A DNA stretch of 56,114 nt from Pseudomonadota bacterium (GCA_018241785.1 JAFEDF010000182.1:1-56114), one strand, 5' to 3'; shown: positions 40,591-49,227, counted from the first letter of the stretch. Numbers and translations: made by a program. The notes: generated from the sequence alone by a model not told the origin.

Positions 40591-42558
40591 TCAGCCGCCG
40601 TTCGTCACGGCGCGGCGGATGTGGTAATAGTCCTTGTCGATCTCGGGATCGACCGGATATGCCTTGCCGTCGCGCATGTCGCGCGCGAGCGCGTCCTTGC
40701 GCGCGGGATCGATCCAGTACACGAGCCAGTCGGAGAGCTGCTCGGTGCGCCTGGGCAGGTAGAAATCGGGAAAGCGCAGGTAATCCCAGTAGGCGATGCG
40801 GATGAACGGCGAACGCCAGAACGGGATGTAGAAGGCATCGTCTTGAACGATGTCGTCGATCCGGTGCATCGCCGCGATGCGGGCTGACGCATCGGGATCG
40901 CGCTCGTAGATGCGGATCAGCCCGTCCACCTCTTTCGTGCCGAACCCCCAGATGTCGTTGTTGTTGGTCGTCTTCTTGTACTCGGTGCCGAGGTACTGGC
41001 GGGGGTCGGGGTAGAAGCCGCTCGTGTAGCCGACGAGCGTCATCTCGTACTTTCGCTCGAGCGCCCGCTCGAACGCGGCGCCGGGCTCGAGCAGCCTGAG
41101 CTGCATGTCGACCCCCGCGCGCCGGAAATCCTGCTGGATCACCGTGAGGTGGCGCTCGAGTCCCTGGCTGCCGTAGATCACGCTGAAGCTCGCCTTGCCG
41201 CCGCGCTCGTCGACGAGGACGTCGGCAGTGTCGGAGCGCGTGAAGACGATGCCGTGCAGCGTATTCCAGAGCTGGCCGAAGAAGCCTTGCGGGCGCAGTT
41301 CGGCAGGACGGCGGTAGCCGGCGCGTGCGAGCTCCTCCTTCGCGAGCTCCGGATGGAAGCCGTACGACTTCAGCTTCGGATCCGCAAAGGGCGTTCCCTC
41401 GAAGAACGACACCGCGCGGAAGTACTCGTCGAACATCAGGTTGCGGTTGATGCGGTCGAAATTGAACAGGTACTGCATCGCCTTCCTGAAGTGCAGGTTC
41501 GCGAAAATCGGCGCCTCGAGGTTCATGTGCAGGCCGAACACACCCGACGGCGTGTCGACCATCACGCGCGCGCGCCGCAGCCAGCCGTTGTTGACCGCGG
41601 GGAAGTCGTAGTCCTCGTGCCAGGCGCGCGCAGACCCTTCGGTGATGAGGTCGAGCTCGCCGCGGCGCAGGTAGTCGAGGCCGCGCCCCTCGGGGATCAC
41701 TCGCAGCACGATGCGATCGAAGTTGTACTGGCCGATGAAATAGCGGCGACCCTCGCCCCACCAGTTCGGCACGCGCTCGAAGGTCACCGATTCGCCGCGC
41801 ACGACGCTGCGGATCACGTAGGGCCCGACGGTCACCTGGAACTGGTTGTTCGTTCGCTGCACCCAGTCGGCGTCGAGCTTCGTCGCGTGCGCGGGAGTCG
41901 GCCACAGACCGGCGAAGTCGTACAGCGGCCGCCAGCTCCAGCGCGTACCGACGATGCGCAGCGTATGGTCGTCGATGCGGTCGACCGACTGGTAGTACTG
42001 CTTCGCGTAGGTGTTGTAGAACGGGTCGACGATATGCGGCGAGCGCATCATCTGCCAGGTGAAGACGTAGTCGTCGGCCGTCACCGGGTGACCGTCGCTG
42101 AAGCGCGCGGCGGGATCGAGCTTGAAGTAGATGGTTCGCTGGTCCTCCTGCACCGACCAGTGCGTCGCCATCATCGGAATGTAGTGGTCGGTGACCGGGT
42201 GCCGCTGGACGAGTCCGAAATTGAAGGTGAAGAGGCGGTTCCAGCCAGCGAAGAAGTCGTTCGAGTTCGGCCCCATCAGCCTGAACGTGAGCGGATAGGC
42301 GCCGAGCTCGTAGCGCAGCGTCCCGCCGCGAATCGCCTGCGGCGAGCCGATCAGCGGCTCGTCGTCGTTGGTTTCCCAGCGCACGTCCGCGGGGAGCGCG
42401 GACGGAGCGGTGGACGCACCGGGGCCGGCAGCAGCCGTTGCGGGGTCATCGGGCACCGCCGCCCCGCCGGTTGCCGCGAGCGCGGCCCGGCGAAGCGGCG
42501 CGAGTGCGCCGGCAAGCGTTGCCGCGGCCGCGCCGAGCACGCGGCGGCGCTCATTCAT
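40591..42558 (-). CDS. Extracellular solute-binding protein, family 5 (YejA-like)
   Basis: A 655-residue periplasmic binding protein. The N-terminus MNERRRVLGAAAATLAGA has a twin-Arg-like, Tat-type signal. The body contains FSDGHPVTADDYVFTWQ, a family 5 hallmark, and long YejA-like segments (GPNSNDFFAGWNRLFTFNFG). It is longer than OppA/DppA, as YejA-group proteins are, so peptides or microcin C-like compounds are reasonable ligands. ATG 42558 is used (ATG 42567 is three codons longer); it overlaps the upstream permease stop by eight bases. Confidence 0.9.
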   Translation of the reverse strand: MNERRRVLGAAAATLAGALAPLRRAALAATGGAAVPDDPATAAAGPGASTAPSALPADVRWETNDDEPLIGSPQAIRGGTLRYELGAYPLTFRLMGPNSNDFFAGWNRLFTFNFGLVQRHPVTDHYIPMMATHWSVQEDQRTIYFKLDPAARFSDGHPVTADDYVFTWQMMRSPHIVDPFYNTYAKQYYQSVDRIDDHTLRIVGTRWSWRPLYDFAGLWPTPAHATKLDADWVQRTNNQFQVTVGPYVIRSVVRGESVTFERVPNWWGEGRRYFIGQYNFDRIVLRVIPEGRGLDYLRRGELDLITEGSARAWHEDYDFPAVNNGWLRRARVMVDTPSGVFGLHMNLEAPIFANLHFRKAMQYLFNFDRINRNLMFDEYFRAVSFFEGTPFADPKLKSYGFHPELAKEELARAGYRRPAELRPQGFFGQLWNTLHGIVFTRSDTADVLVDERGGKASFSVIYGSQGLERHLTVIQQDFRRAGVDMQLRLLEPGAAFERALERKYEMTLVGYTSGFYPDPRQYLGTEYKKTTNNNDIWGFGTKEVDGLIRIYERDPDASARIAAMHRIDDIVQDDAFYIPFWRSPFIRIAYWDYLRFPDFYLPRRTEQLSDWLVYWIDPARKDALARDMRDGKAYPVDPEIDKDYYHIRRAVTNGG

Positions 42559-43915
42559 AGCGCGCATACGGCTTGGGATCGAAGGCCTCGCGCACCGATT
42601 CGCCGATGAACACGACGAGGACCAGGGTGATCGTCAGCGCGCCGAACGGGGCGAGTGTCAGCCACAGCTTGTCGCGGTTCGACGCCTGGAGCGCCTGGCC
42701 GATCAGCTCGCCCCAGCTCGGCGTCGGCGCCGGCAGCCCGTAGCCGAGATAGTCGAGGCCGGTCAAGGCGAAGATCGCGCCGACGACCGCGAACGGGGTG
42801 AAGGTGACGAGCGGAGTGAGGCAGTTCGGCAGCAGGTGCCTGAACACGATCCTGAAGTGCGAGGCTCCGTAGGATTTCGCGGCGAGGCAGTACTCGCGTG
42901 TCTTCTCGCGGTACATCTCGGTGCGCATGAAGAAGGTGATGGCGATCCACTGGAACAGCGAGAGGATCGCGATCAGCAGCCAGAAGGTCGGCTGGAACAG
43001 CGCAGCGATCACGATCACCACGTAGAGGAAAGGCACGGCGATCAGCACCTCGATCAGGCGCTGGCTGACGAGGTCGAAGCGCCCGCCGAGATAGCCCTGA
43101 AGGCTGCCGACGATGGTGCCGATCACCTGCCCGGTCAGCACCAGGAACAGCGCGAAGAAGATCGAGATCCTGAAGCCGTAGAGGAGCCGCGCGGCGACAT
43201 CGCGTCCCTGCGAATCGGTGCCGAGGTAGTGGCGGCGCCTGAGATCCGGCGCGTTCGGCGGCGACGTGCCGAGTCCCGCGAGCGACACCATCGCGCCCGT
43301 TCGTGCGAGATCGCCGAGCGTGCGCTTCGGGTGGCCCTTCCCCGCGGCGAGGAGCGTGTCGATCCGTCCACTCCGGATCGCCGCGGCGAGCTCGCCGAGC
43401 CCGTCGCGAAGGGCGAGCCATTCGGCGTCGTCGCGATGCCCGGCGTCGAGCGCCTGCTGGATGTCGTTCAGGATCTCGTTGGCCCAGAAGTCGCTCTGAT
43501 ACGGGTTCCACGGGATCGGCGGCATCACGACGTAGTCGTCGCGATCGGGATACTTCGCCGCGAGCGCGGCGAGGGCGGCCGGATCGGCGCCCGCGGCGCT
43601 ATGCCCCCGCGCATAGAGGATGCGCTCGGTGCCCCACTCGCGCTGCAGCCGGTAGTAGTCGGCTTCGATGTCGGCGCTGTCCCACCCTGCCGGGGGCGCC
43701 TGGCCGAAGGTTCGCATCGGGTAGTACTGGAACGTCGGCAGGTACAGCGTGCCGCGGTACCAGACGGCGATCGCACGGCTCTCGGCGAGGTAAGGCGCGA
43801 ACACCGCGAGCACCATCGCCGCGAGCAGGATGACGAGCGCGTAATAGCCCCGCCGGATGCGCCGGAAGCGCTGCAGGCGCCGGCGGGTGATCGGGTCGAG
43901 CCTCGGCCAGCGCAT
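42551..43915 (-). CDS. ABC transporter permease, YejE/OppC type
   Basis: A 454-residue permease with the DppC-type arrangement: a first transmembrane helix, a very long periplasmic insertion (about residues 47-240), then five helices with the EAA loop (EYCLAAKSYGASHFRIVFRH). The large insertion and GTDSQGRDVAARLLYGFRIS are YejE-like. The insertion is bigger than in OppC and has segments rich in Trp/Tyr. It pairs with the OppB-type gene three bases upstream. The start ATG is at 43915. Confidence 0.9.
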   Translation of the reverse strand: MRWPRLDPITRRRLQRFRRIRRGYYALVILLAAMVLAVFAPYLAESRAIAVWYRGTLYLPTFQYYPMRTFGQAPPAGWDSADIEADYYRLQREWGTERILYARGHSAAGADPAALAALAAKYPDRDDYVVMPPIPWNPYQSDFWANEILNDIQQALDAGHRDDAEWLALRDGLGELAAAIRSGRIDTLLAAGKGHPKRTLGDLARTGAMVSLAGLGTSPPNAPDLRRRHYLGTDSQGRDVAARLLYGFRISIFFALFLVLTGQVIGTIVGSLQGYLGGRFDLVSQRLIEVLIAVPFLYVVIVIAALFQPTFWLLIAILSLFQWIAITFFMRTEMYREKTREYCLAAKSYGASHFRIVFRHLLPNCLTPLVTFTPFAVVGAIFALTGLDYLGYGLPAPTPSWGELIGQALQASNRDKLWLTLAPFGALTITLVLVVFIGESVREAFDPKPYARYE

Positions 43916-43918
43916 CGG

Positions 43919-44959
43919 CTACTCGAAGCGCACCCGTGGATCGACGAACGCCACCGCGAGGTCGGACGTCAGGTTGCCGAGCATCAGGATGACGCTCGAG
44001 ATGACGATGAAGCCCAGCACGATCGGGAAGTCGCGCGTCTGGATCGCCTCGAAGGCAAGGAGGCCCACGCCCGGAATGTTGAACACGCGCTCGATCAGGA
44101 AGCTGCCGGTGAGGAAGATGCCGAGCAGGCTCCCCGCGGTGGTCGCCATCGGAATCAGCGAATTGCGCAGTGCGTGCACGAACACCGCCCGGCGCCAGCC
44201 GAGCCCCTTGGCGAGCGCGGTCTTCACGTAGTCGGCGCTCATGTTCTCGACGAGGCTGTTCTTCATCAGCATCGTCGTCACGGCGAACGAGCCGGCGAGA
44301 TACGCAATGAGCGGCAGCACCGAGTGCCACGCGATGTCGCCGGCGCGCGCCCAGAAGCCCAGGTGGGCGGCACCCGCCGACTCGAAGCCGCCCAGCGGAA
44401 AGATCGACCATCGCACGGCGAGGAGGTTGCTCAGCACGGCCCCGAGCGCAAACCCCGGAATCGCGTATCCGATGAAGATCAGTATCGAGCTCACCGTGTC
44501 GACTCGCGTGCGGTGGCGCAGCGCTTTCAGCATACCGAGCGGAATGCAGATGCCGTAGGTGAAGATCGCCGTGATGATCCCGTAGTAAATCGACACCGGG
44601 AGCCGGTCCGCGATCACCTGGATCACCGGTGCGTTGTAGCGAAACGACGTGCCGAAGTCGAGGCGCAGGGTCTTCGCGAGCCATTCGCCGTAGGCCAGAG
44701 GCAACGGCTTGTCGAAACCATAGAAGCGGCGAAGCTGCGCGAGCTGGTCGTCGGGGATCGTGAGCTGGACCCGCCCTCCTCCCGAGCCCATTTCGCCCCT
44801 TCCTCCGCCGGCGAGCGACAGCCTGAGCTGGTCGATCGGCCCCCCGGGAACGAGCTGGCAGAGGAGGAAGCTGACGAAGGTGATGCCGATGAACGTCGGA
44901 ATCATCAGCATGAGGCGGCGCACGACGTAATTGCGCAGCGCTTCGCCGCGCGACTTCAT
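43919..44959 (-). CDS. ABC transporter permease, YejB/OppB type
   Basis: A 346-residue permease and first gene of the transporter operon. It starts with the canonical NYVVRRLMLMIPTFIGITFV helix and has an EAA loop (YVKTALAKGLGWRRAVFVHA) and GFIVISSVILMLGNL. A Gly-rich insertion (LAGGGRGEMGSGGGRV) lies in the periplasmic loop, as in YejB. ATG 44959 is preferred: GAGG lies seven bases upstream; the two upstream codons would require a TTG start. The 131 bases upstream hold a hairpin. Confidence 0.92.
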   Translation of the reverse strand: MKSRGEALRNYVVRRLMLMIPTFIGITFVSFLLCQLVPGGPIDQLRLSLAGGGRGEMGSGGGRVQLTIPDDQLAQLRRFYGFDKPLPLAYGEWLAKTLRLDFGTSFRYNAPVIQVIADRLPVSIYYGIITAIFTYGICIPLGMLKALRHRTRVDTVSSILIFIGYAIPGFALGAVLSNLLAVRWSIFPLGGFESAGAAHLGFWARAGDIAWHSVLPLIAYLAGSFAVTTMLMKNSLVENMSADYVKTALAKGLGWRRAVFVHALRNSLIPMATTAGSLLGIFLTGSFLIERVFNIPGVGLLAFEAIQTRDFPIVLGFIVISSVILMLGNLTSDLAVAFVDPRVRFE

Positions 44960-44976
44960 GCGCAACCTCGGGTCAC

Positions 44977-45020
44977 GTGCGCGCCCCGGCCGGACCGGTG
45001 AGGGTCACCCGGGGGCGCAC
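44977..45020. repeat. Imperfect inverted repeat upstream of the transporter operon
   Basis: GTGCGCGCCCCGG pairs with CCGGGGGCGCAC (one bulge) over a loop of about 19 bases that includes GGTGAGGGTCACC-like dyad bases. It lies between the DUF2249 stop and the permease start. It could end the transcript from the DUF2249 side or bind a regulator. Confidence 0.4.
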
Positions 45021-45090
45021 TGGGGGTGTCGGCGTCGGGCCCGGGCGCGGCATCCGCGCATGGTACCCGAAGCGCCCTCGGCACGGACGC

Positions 45091-45351
45091 TCAGCGCCTG
45101 ATGAAGTCGATGACGACGCCTTCGATGCCGCGCTGCCGGTACTCGATCGACACGGTCTCGCCGTAGCGCATGCGCAGTTGGTCGAGCAGCGGCAGCGGAT
45201 CGTGATCGTTGACGAAGCGCATCGTTTCACCCGGTTGCAGCGCGTCGAGCGCTCCGAAGATCGCCGCGTGGCGGAAGCGCCGCGCGACGCCGCGCGCATC
45301 GAATGGATAGATCTGGTCGGGGGAGAGGTGCAGATGGGGCGTGGAAGTCAT
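45091..45351 (-). CDS. DUF2249 domain protein
   Basis: An 86-residue protein with the DUF2249 layout: FDARGVARRFRHAAIFGALD, then LQPGETMRFVNDHDPLPLL and a C-terminal beta-strand IEGVVIDF. DUF2249 proteins are small TusA-like-fold proteins, often found beside nitrite/nitric oxide or sulfur genes; biochemical role is not established. It is on the same strand as the apr genes but separated from them by a 400-base region. ATG 45351 (MTSTPHLHL) is used; the upstream extension is not family-like. Confidence 0.72.
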   Translation of the reverse strand: MTSTPHLHLSPDQIYPFDARGVARRFRHAAIFGALDALQPGETMRFVNDHDPLPLLDQLRMRYGETVSIEYRQRGIEGVVIDFIRR

Positions 45352-45768
45352 ACGCAGGATTCCCGAAGCGTCGTGAGGCGATGCACGCTCAATGTAGCAC
45401 GGCTTCGGCGCGCATCCTTCCCCACCCGGCAAGGGCGTCCTTCCCGGCACGGGCGCGTCGTCGATGGAGTGTTTCCCCGGACGTCATCGTGGCCCACCTC
45501 GCCACCAAAGAGCGCGCACGCGTCGAATCACTGTTCGACCGCCTGCTCGGCCTGACGCAGGCCGGGCGCAGCGAATGGCGGCGGCGCTGAAACTCGAGCA
45601 CGACCTCTGCTACATCGAGCGGCACTGCCTTGCGCTGGACGTTCGCATCGTGCTGGCAACCCTGCGCGTCGTGGTGCGCGCCGACGGGAAGAGCTGAGAG
45701 TGCCAATTCGGCAAGCGGATTGCTCGCCCCTTCTTGCGCATCGGCAGGACCCGCTTCGATCGGATCGT
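45352..45768. other. Gene-poor gap of 417 bases
   Basis: No intact gene is supported here. The stretch holds the sugar-transferase remnant (45575-45697) and a possible 33-codon plus-strand GTG frame (45489-45590) with no recognisable family and no good ribosome site. The remaining sequence, next to the DUF2249 start and to the 52-aa gene stop, shows no clear promoter or strong hairpin. Confidence 0.6.
45575..45697 (+). pseudogene. C-terminal remnant of a bacterial sugar transferase
   Basis: The frame encodes LKLEHDLCYIERHCLALDV and then a hydrophobic LATLRVV end. This closely resembles the last ~35 residues of exopolysaccharide priming glycosyltransferases (pattern YDLYYVKNHSL-LDL-ILLQTV), with the hallmark DLxYI. 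None of the upstream enzyme (membrane helices, catalytic core, GWAQ region) is present in any frame here. It therefore looks like a decayed end left by a deletion or rearrangement. It lies antisense to the surrounding sulfur genes. Recognition is from memory. Confidence 0.45.
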
Positions 45769-45927
45769 TTACGGTGTCTTGGGTGTCTTGTACGGAACTT
45801 CCTTCTGCAACGGCTTCCAGATCGTCTCGTAGCCGACGAATCCCTTCGCGTTCGGCGCCATCTGGCGCGTCGTATAGAAGGGCGTCTTGCCGTCGGGAAC
45901 CTTGGTGATGGGCTTCTGCTCGCTCAT
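45769..45927 (-). CDS. Small protein (52 aa) of the apr gene group
   Basis: A 52-residue open frame with a good ribosome site (GTGGAG, six bases before the ATG). The product is hydrophilic, basic and proline-rich: it starts MSEQKPITKVPDGKTPFYTT and ends in PLQKEVPYKTPKTP, with one YETIW segment. No membrane helix, Cys or known motif was seen. It follows the SlyD-like gene by 30 bases on the same strand and appears to be the last gene of the apr transcript. Function unknown. Confidence 0.7.
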   Translation of the reverse strand: MSEQKPITKVPDGKTPFYTTRQMAPNAKGFVGYETIWKPLQKEVPYKTPKTP

Positions 45928-45957
45928 GGTCACTCCACTCTCGTTTGCGACTGCAGC

Positions 45958-46467
45958 CTAGACCGGCCTCAACATCGACGGGTCGATGTCGGGCGCCGCG
46001 GCCGTCGACCCGCCGGCCTGCTTCTCTTCGTCGGTCGCCTCGCGCACCGTCACGACCTCGAGCCTGAAGACGACCTCTCTGCCGCACAGAGGATTGTTGC
46101 CATCGATCGTCAGCGTCGTGTCGCCCACCCGCGTCACGATGAAACTTCTCGTCTCGCCCCTGTCGTTCTCCATCAGGATCGAAACGCCGACCTGCCGGTA
46201 TTCCTCGGGAACGTTCTGGAGTTCGTCGGTGAACACCAGAGACTCGTCCCGGGTGCCGAAGATCCGCTGGCCGTCGAGCGGGACTTCGATCACGTCGCCC
46301 GCACAGCGGCCTTCGAGCTCCCTGTGGACCGAAGGAGCGAGGATCTCGTTGTGACCGTGGACATAGCCGAGCGGAAATTCGACGCCGGTGAGAACCTGCC
46401 CGGACTTGCGGTCGGTGACGCGGTAGGTGAGCTCGACGAACTTGCCGTCGTGGATCGCTTCGCTCAT
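45958..46467 (-). CDS. SlyD-like FKBP-type peptidyl-prolyl isomerase
   Basis: A 169-residue protein of the SlyD/FkpB group. The FKBP part is split by an insert-in-flap domain; GYVHGHNEILAPSVHRELEG and later DGNNPLCGREVVF and VVTVREATDEE are close to SlyD. The His/Cys-rich metal-binding tail of E. coli SlyD is missing; the tail is Ala/Pro-rich instead. It catalyses proline isomerisation and chaperones folding; the neighbours suggest AprA/AprB or their electron carrier as clients, which is inference. ATG 46467 opens MSEAIHDG. It is 20 bases downstream of the 116-aa gene. Confidence 0.85.
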   Translation of the reverse strand: MSEAIHDGKFVELTYRVTDRKSGQVLTGVEFPLGYVHGHNEILAPSVHRELEGRCAGDVIEVPLDGQRIFGTRDESLVFTDELQNVPEEYRQVGVSILMENDRGETRSFIVTRVGDTTLTIDGNNPLCGREVVFRLEVVTVREATDEEKQAGGSTAAAPDIDPSMLRPV

Positions 46468-46487
46468 GTCGAATGCCTGCCTGCCCC

Positions 46488-46838
46488 TCAGAAGATCGAG
46501 GCCGCGAAGATCCGGACCTCGCCATCCTCGTAGCCGAGGACGAGTCTGCCGAGCCATTCGCCGGGCTTCTTCGTGCTGCGCTGCCGGTAGAGCACGGTCA
46601 CGTGTTCGCCGCGGCGGATGATGCCGAGATAGTCGGCGTCCTCGGACAGGTTGCGTGCGAGCTCGCTGTTCGCGAACTGGTGATTGACCACGACCTGGTT
46701 CATGGCGAGTGCCAGCGATCGCGCAAACCCCTTGACGAACTCTCCGTACTTGCCTTCGTTGGAATGCCTGAGGAGATCGCGCCACAGGGGATCAGCGACC
46801 GCGCGTATCTCCTCGTCGGTTCGTTCGACGATGTTCAA
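46488..46838 (-). CDS. Unknown 116-aa protein between aprA and the isomerase gene
   Basis: The product is soluble and mixed-charge, with LWRDLLRHSNEGKYGEFVKG and EWLGRLVLGYEDGEVRIFAA; the C-terminal part looks like a small beta-barrel. I do not recognise the family. No ATG exists before residue 46. The best start is TTG 46838, four codons after the AprA TAG stop and in the same frame, without a clear ribosome site. That spacing suggests translational reinitiation or coupling with aprA. It is part of the apr transcript by position. A stop-codon readthrough extension of AprA is a less likely alternative. Confidence 0.65.
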   Translation of the reverse strand: MNIVERTDEEIRAVADPLWRDLLRHSNEGKYGEFVKGFARSLALAMNQVVVNHQFANSELARNLSEDADYLGIIRRGEHVTVLYRQRSTKKPGEWLGRLVLGYEDGEVRIFAASIF

Positions 46839-46850
46839 GGCGTCGGACGG

Positions 46851-48746
46851 CTACGCTGCTGCCTGGCGGCCCGCTTTCACCTCGTCGTCCGCCACCAGGT
46901 GATAGCACGGCGCCCGCTCCATCGTGTACTCGCCGCTTTCCGGGTCGCGGCGCGAGACGGTCAGCACGTGCCAGTTGTCGTCGTCGACCTTCATCGCGTC
47001 GCCCCGGTAGTAATAGCCGGGCCAGCGCGTCTCCTTGCGGAACAGCGTGTGCTGCGTGACGCATTCCGCTGCCCGGTGGCGGTGCTTCAGCTCCCATGCA
47101 CGCAGGAGCTCGTGCAGGTCCTTCGCCGCAATGCTCTCGAGGTCCTCCTCCATGATCCTGAGCTTCATCAGGCAGATGTTGAGGAGCTTTTCGTTGGTCA
47201 TGTAGCCGACGGTGTAGCCGCCGCAATATTCGTCCATCAGCTTCTGCAGGCGGTCGAGTCCCTGCTGCGGGTTGATGTAATGCGGGTTGACGGTGCCCGC
47301 GACGACTGCATTGCGGTAGATCCGGTAATGCTCGAGAGGCTTGTAGATCTCCTGCCGGCGCCGCTCGACCTGTGCATCGGAAACCTTGATGCCTTCGGCC
47401 TTGCCGTCGTCGATGTACTTGCAGGCGGCCTTCGCCGCGAGCCGGCCCTCGGTGAACGACCCCGACGAGAACGCGTGCGGCGTGCCGCCGACGGCGTCGC
47501 CCGCGCCGAAGAGGCCCTCGACGGTCGTCATGCGGTTGTAGCCCCAGAAGTAGTCGGGCGGTGAGACGTCCTCGGGACCCGAGCACCACGCCCCCGAGCA
47601 CGTCGCGTGGGAGCCCATCACGTAAGGCTCGGACGTCGTGAGCTCGGGATTCTCCTTCCTTGGATCGACGTCGGTGGCGGCCCACAGCACCGCCTGGCCC
47701 ACCGTCATGCCTAGGAAGTTCTCCCAGCCGACCTCTTCGAGGTGCGGATCCTGGAACGCCTGCATCGTGACCATGTGGATGGGACCGCGGCCGGCGGCCA
47801 CTTCGCTGATGATGCAATGGTTACGCAGGCAGGTCGGGATCGGCCGGTGAGTCAGGTGCGAGGCCTCCGGATCGAGATACTCCTTGCCGACCATCTTCTG
47901 CAGCGCCGGGAACCACTTGGATTCGTACTCTTCGCCCTGTGCGTTCTGCGTGTACGTCTTGAGGTGCAGGAAGTACGCTCCGACCGGACCGTAGCCGTCC
48001 TTGAAGCGCGCCAGCACGATCCGGTTCTCCATCTGCGTCATCTTGGCGCCGGCGTTGATCATCAGTCCGTAGGCGGACGCCGACGACCACGGCGCGTACC
48101 AGGTGCGGCCTGCGCCCTCGCCTGTCGATCGCGGCTTGAAGATGTTCGATGCGCCGCCCGCGCCGCAGATTACGGTCTTCGACTTGAAGACGTGGTAGTT
48201 TCCGGTGCGGACGTTGAAGCCGACGGCTCCGGCGACGCGGTTCGGCTTCGCCTCGTCCATCAGGAGGTGCGTCACGCAGATGCGGTTGAACACCTTGTCG
48301 GCGGACTTCTTCGCAGCCTCGGCGACGATCGGCTTGTACGACTCGCCGTGGATCATGATCTGCCACCGCCCCTCACGAAGATAGCGCCCGGTCTTCGGGT
48401 TCTTCATGATGGGCAGGCCCCACTCCTCGAACTGGTGCACCGTCGAATCGACGTGGCGCGCCATATCGAAGAGCAGGTCTTCGCGCACCAGCCCCATCAG
48501 GTCGATGCGGGCGTAGCGGACGTGATCCTCGGGGTTGTTCTCGCCCCAGCGGGTGCCCATGTAGCAATTGATCGCGTACAGACCCTGCGCGACGGCGCCG
48601 CTGCGGTCGATGTTGGCCTTCTCGGCGATGACGATCTTCTTGTTCTGCCCCCAGAACCTCGCTTCCCACGCGGCCCCGGTGCCGCCGAGGCCCGCGCCGA
48701 CGACGAGGATGTCGATGCCGTCTTCGATGATCGTGTGGTAGGCCAT
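46851..48746 (-). CDS. aprA: Adenylylsulfate reductase, alpha (FAD) subunit
   Basis: A 631-residue flavoprotein of the fumarate reductase/succinate dehydrogenase fold. The dinucleotide site reads ILVVGAGLGGTGAAWEA. NCYMGTRWGENNPEDHVRYA, HIVTMQAF-type and GSHATCSGAWCSGPED segments are AprA signatures. With AprB it interconverts AMP plus sulfite and adenosine-5'-phosphosulfate; with AprM present, the oxidative (sulfite to APS) direction of sulfur oxidisers is likely. ATG 48746 lies one base from the aprB stop. No sat, qmo, dsr or hdr gene is in the window. Confidence 0.95.
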   Translation of the reverse strand: MAYHTIIEDGIDILVVGAGLGGTGAAWEARFWGQNKKIVIAEKANIDRSGAVAQGLYAINCYMGTRWGENNPEDHVRYARIDLMGLVREDLLFDMARHVDSTVHQFEEWGLPIMKNPKTGRYLREGRWQIMIHGESYKPIVAEAAKKSADKVFNRICVTHLLMDEAKPNRVAGAVGFNVRTGNYHVFKSKTVICGAGGASNIFKPRSTGEGAGRTWYAPWSSASAYGLMINAGAKMTQMENRIVLARFKDGYGPVGAYFLHLKTYTQNAQGEEYESKWFPALQKMVGKEYLDPEASHLTHRPIPTCLRNHCIISEVAAGRGPIHMVTMQAFQDPHLEEVGWENFLGMTVGQAVLWAATDVDPRKENPELTTSEPYVMGSHATCSGAWCSGPEDVSPPDYFWGYNRMTTVEGLFGAGDAVGGTPHAFSSGSFTEGRLAAKAACKYIDDGKAEGIKVSDAQVERRRQEIYKPLEHYRIYRNAVVAGTVNPHYINPQQGLDRLQKLMDEYCGGYTVGYMTNEKLLNICLMKLRIMEEDLESIAAKDLHELLRAWELKHRHRAAECVTQHTLFRKETRWPGYYYRGDAMKVDDDNWHVLTVSRRDPESGEYTMERAPCYHLVADDEVKAGRQAAA

Positions 48747-48747
48747 G

Positions 48748-49227
48748 TCAGTAGTAGACGCCTTTCTCCAGCCTGAGGCCGGCATCCTTCAGCGTGCGCA
48801 GCCCGCCGTCGTCGAGGCGGATGTATTTCGGCTCGTTGTACAGGAGCTGGCCGTCGCGCATGTCCTTGCTGGGCGCCGGTACGTCGGCGAGCTTCGGAAT
48901 CGCCGTTCCCCACGGCTTCGTGGTGATCGGCGACAGGAAATTCTTCTCGGTGCCGTCGCGGAACTTGATCCTCCACGCGATCGTGCCTTTGCGCTCGTCG
49001 CGGTCGACGCGGACGCTGTGGCCGAGCGGCGCGAAATCGGCGTACCCGCGCACGTCGATTGCGTGCTGGGGGCAGGCTTTCACGCACGAGTAGCACTCCC
49101 AGCACATGTTCGGCTCGATGTTGTAGGCCCGGCGATAGGTCGGGTCGATGTGCATGATGTCCGAGGGACAGATGTCGACGCAGTGTCCGCATCCGTCGCA
49201 CCTCGTCATGTAGACGAAGGTAGGCAT
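48748..49227 (-). CDS. aprB: Adenylylsulfate reductase, beta (iron-sulfur) subunit
   Basis: A 159-residue ferredoxin-like protein with two 4Fe-4S motifs (C10, C13, C16, C20 and C42, C45, C48, C52) followed by a C-terminal tail that wraps around AprA in known structures. The N-terminus PTFVYMTRCDGCGHCVDICP is characteristic of AprB. It passes electrons from the AprA FAD to the membrane module. ATG 49227 is preceded by AAGGAG eight bases upstream. The order aprM-aprB-aprA is the one seen in sulfur-oxidising bacteria. Confidence 0.96.
   Translation of the reverse strand: MPTFVYMTRCDGCGHCVDICPSDIMHIDPTYRRAYNIEPNMCWECYSCVKACPQHAIDVRGYADFAPLGHSVRVDRDERKGTIAWRIKFRDGTEKNFLSPITTKPWGTAIPKLADVPAPSKDMRDGQLLYNEPKYIRLDDGGLRTLKDAGLRLEKGVYY

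Noticed and set aside
42368..45001. Very long open frame on the plus strand across the transporter genes
   Set aside because: It is antisense to three well-supported transporter genes; the product is Arg/Glu/His-rich with no fold pattern. This is a typical GC-rich shadow frame. The same holds for 28576-31212 (minus), 53322-55829 (plus), 8802-11651 (plus) and 227-2635 (plus).
45489..45590. 33-codon GTG frame as a real small gene
   Set aside because: No ribosome site, no recognisable motif, and it overlaps the sugar-transferase remnant in another frame.
46488..48746. aprA and the 116-aa frame as one gene broken by a sequencing error
   Set aside because: AprA is full-length with a normal C-terminus, and the following protein has its own charged soluble sequence unlike an AprA domain; reinitiation is simpler.
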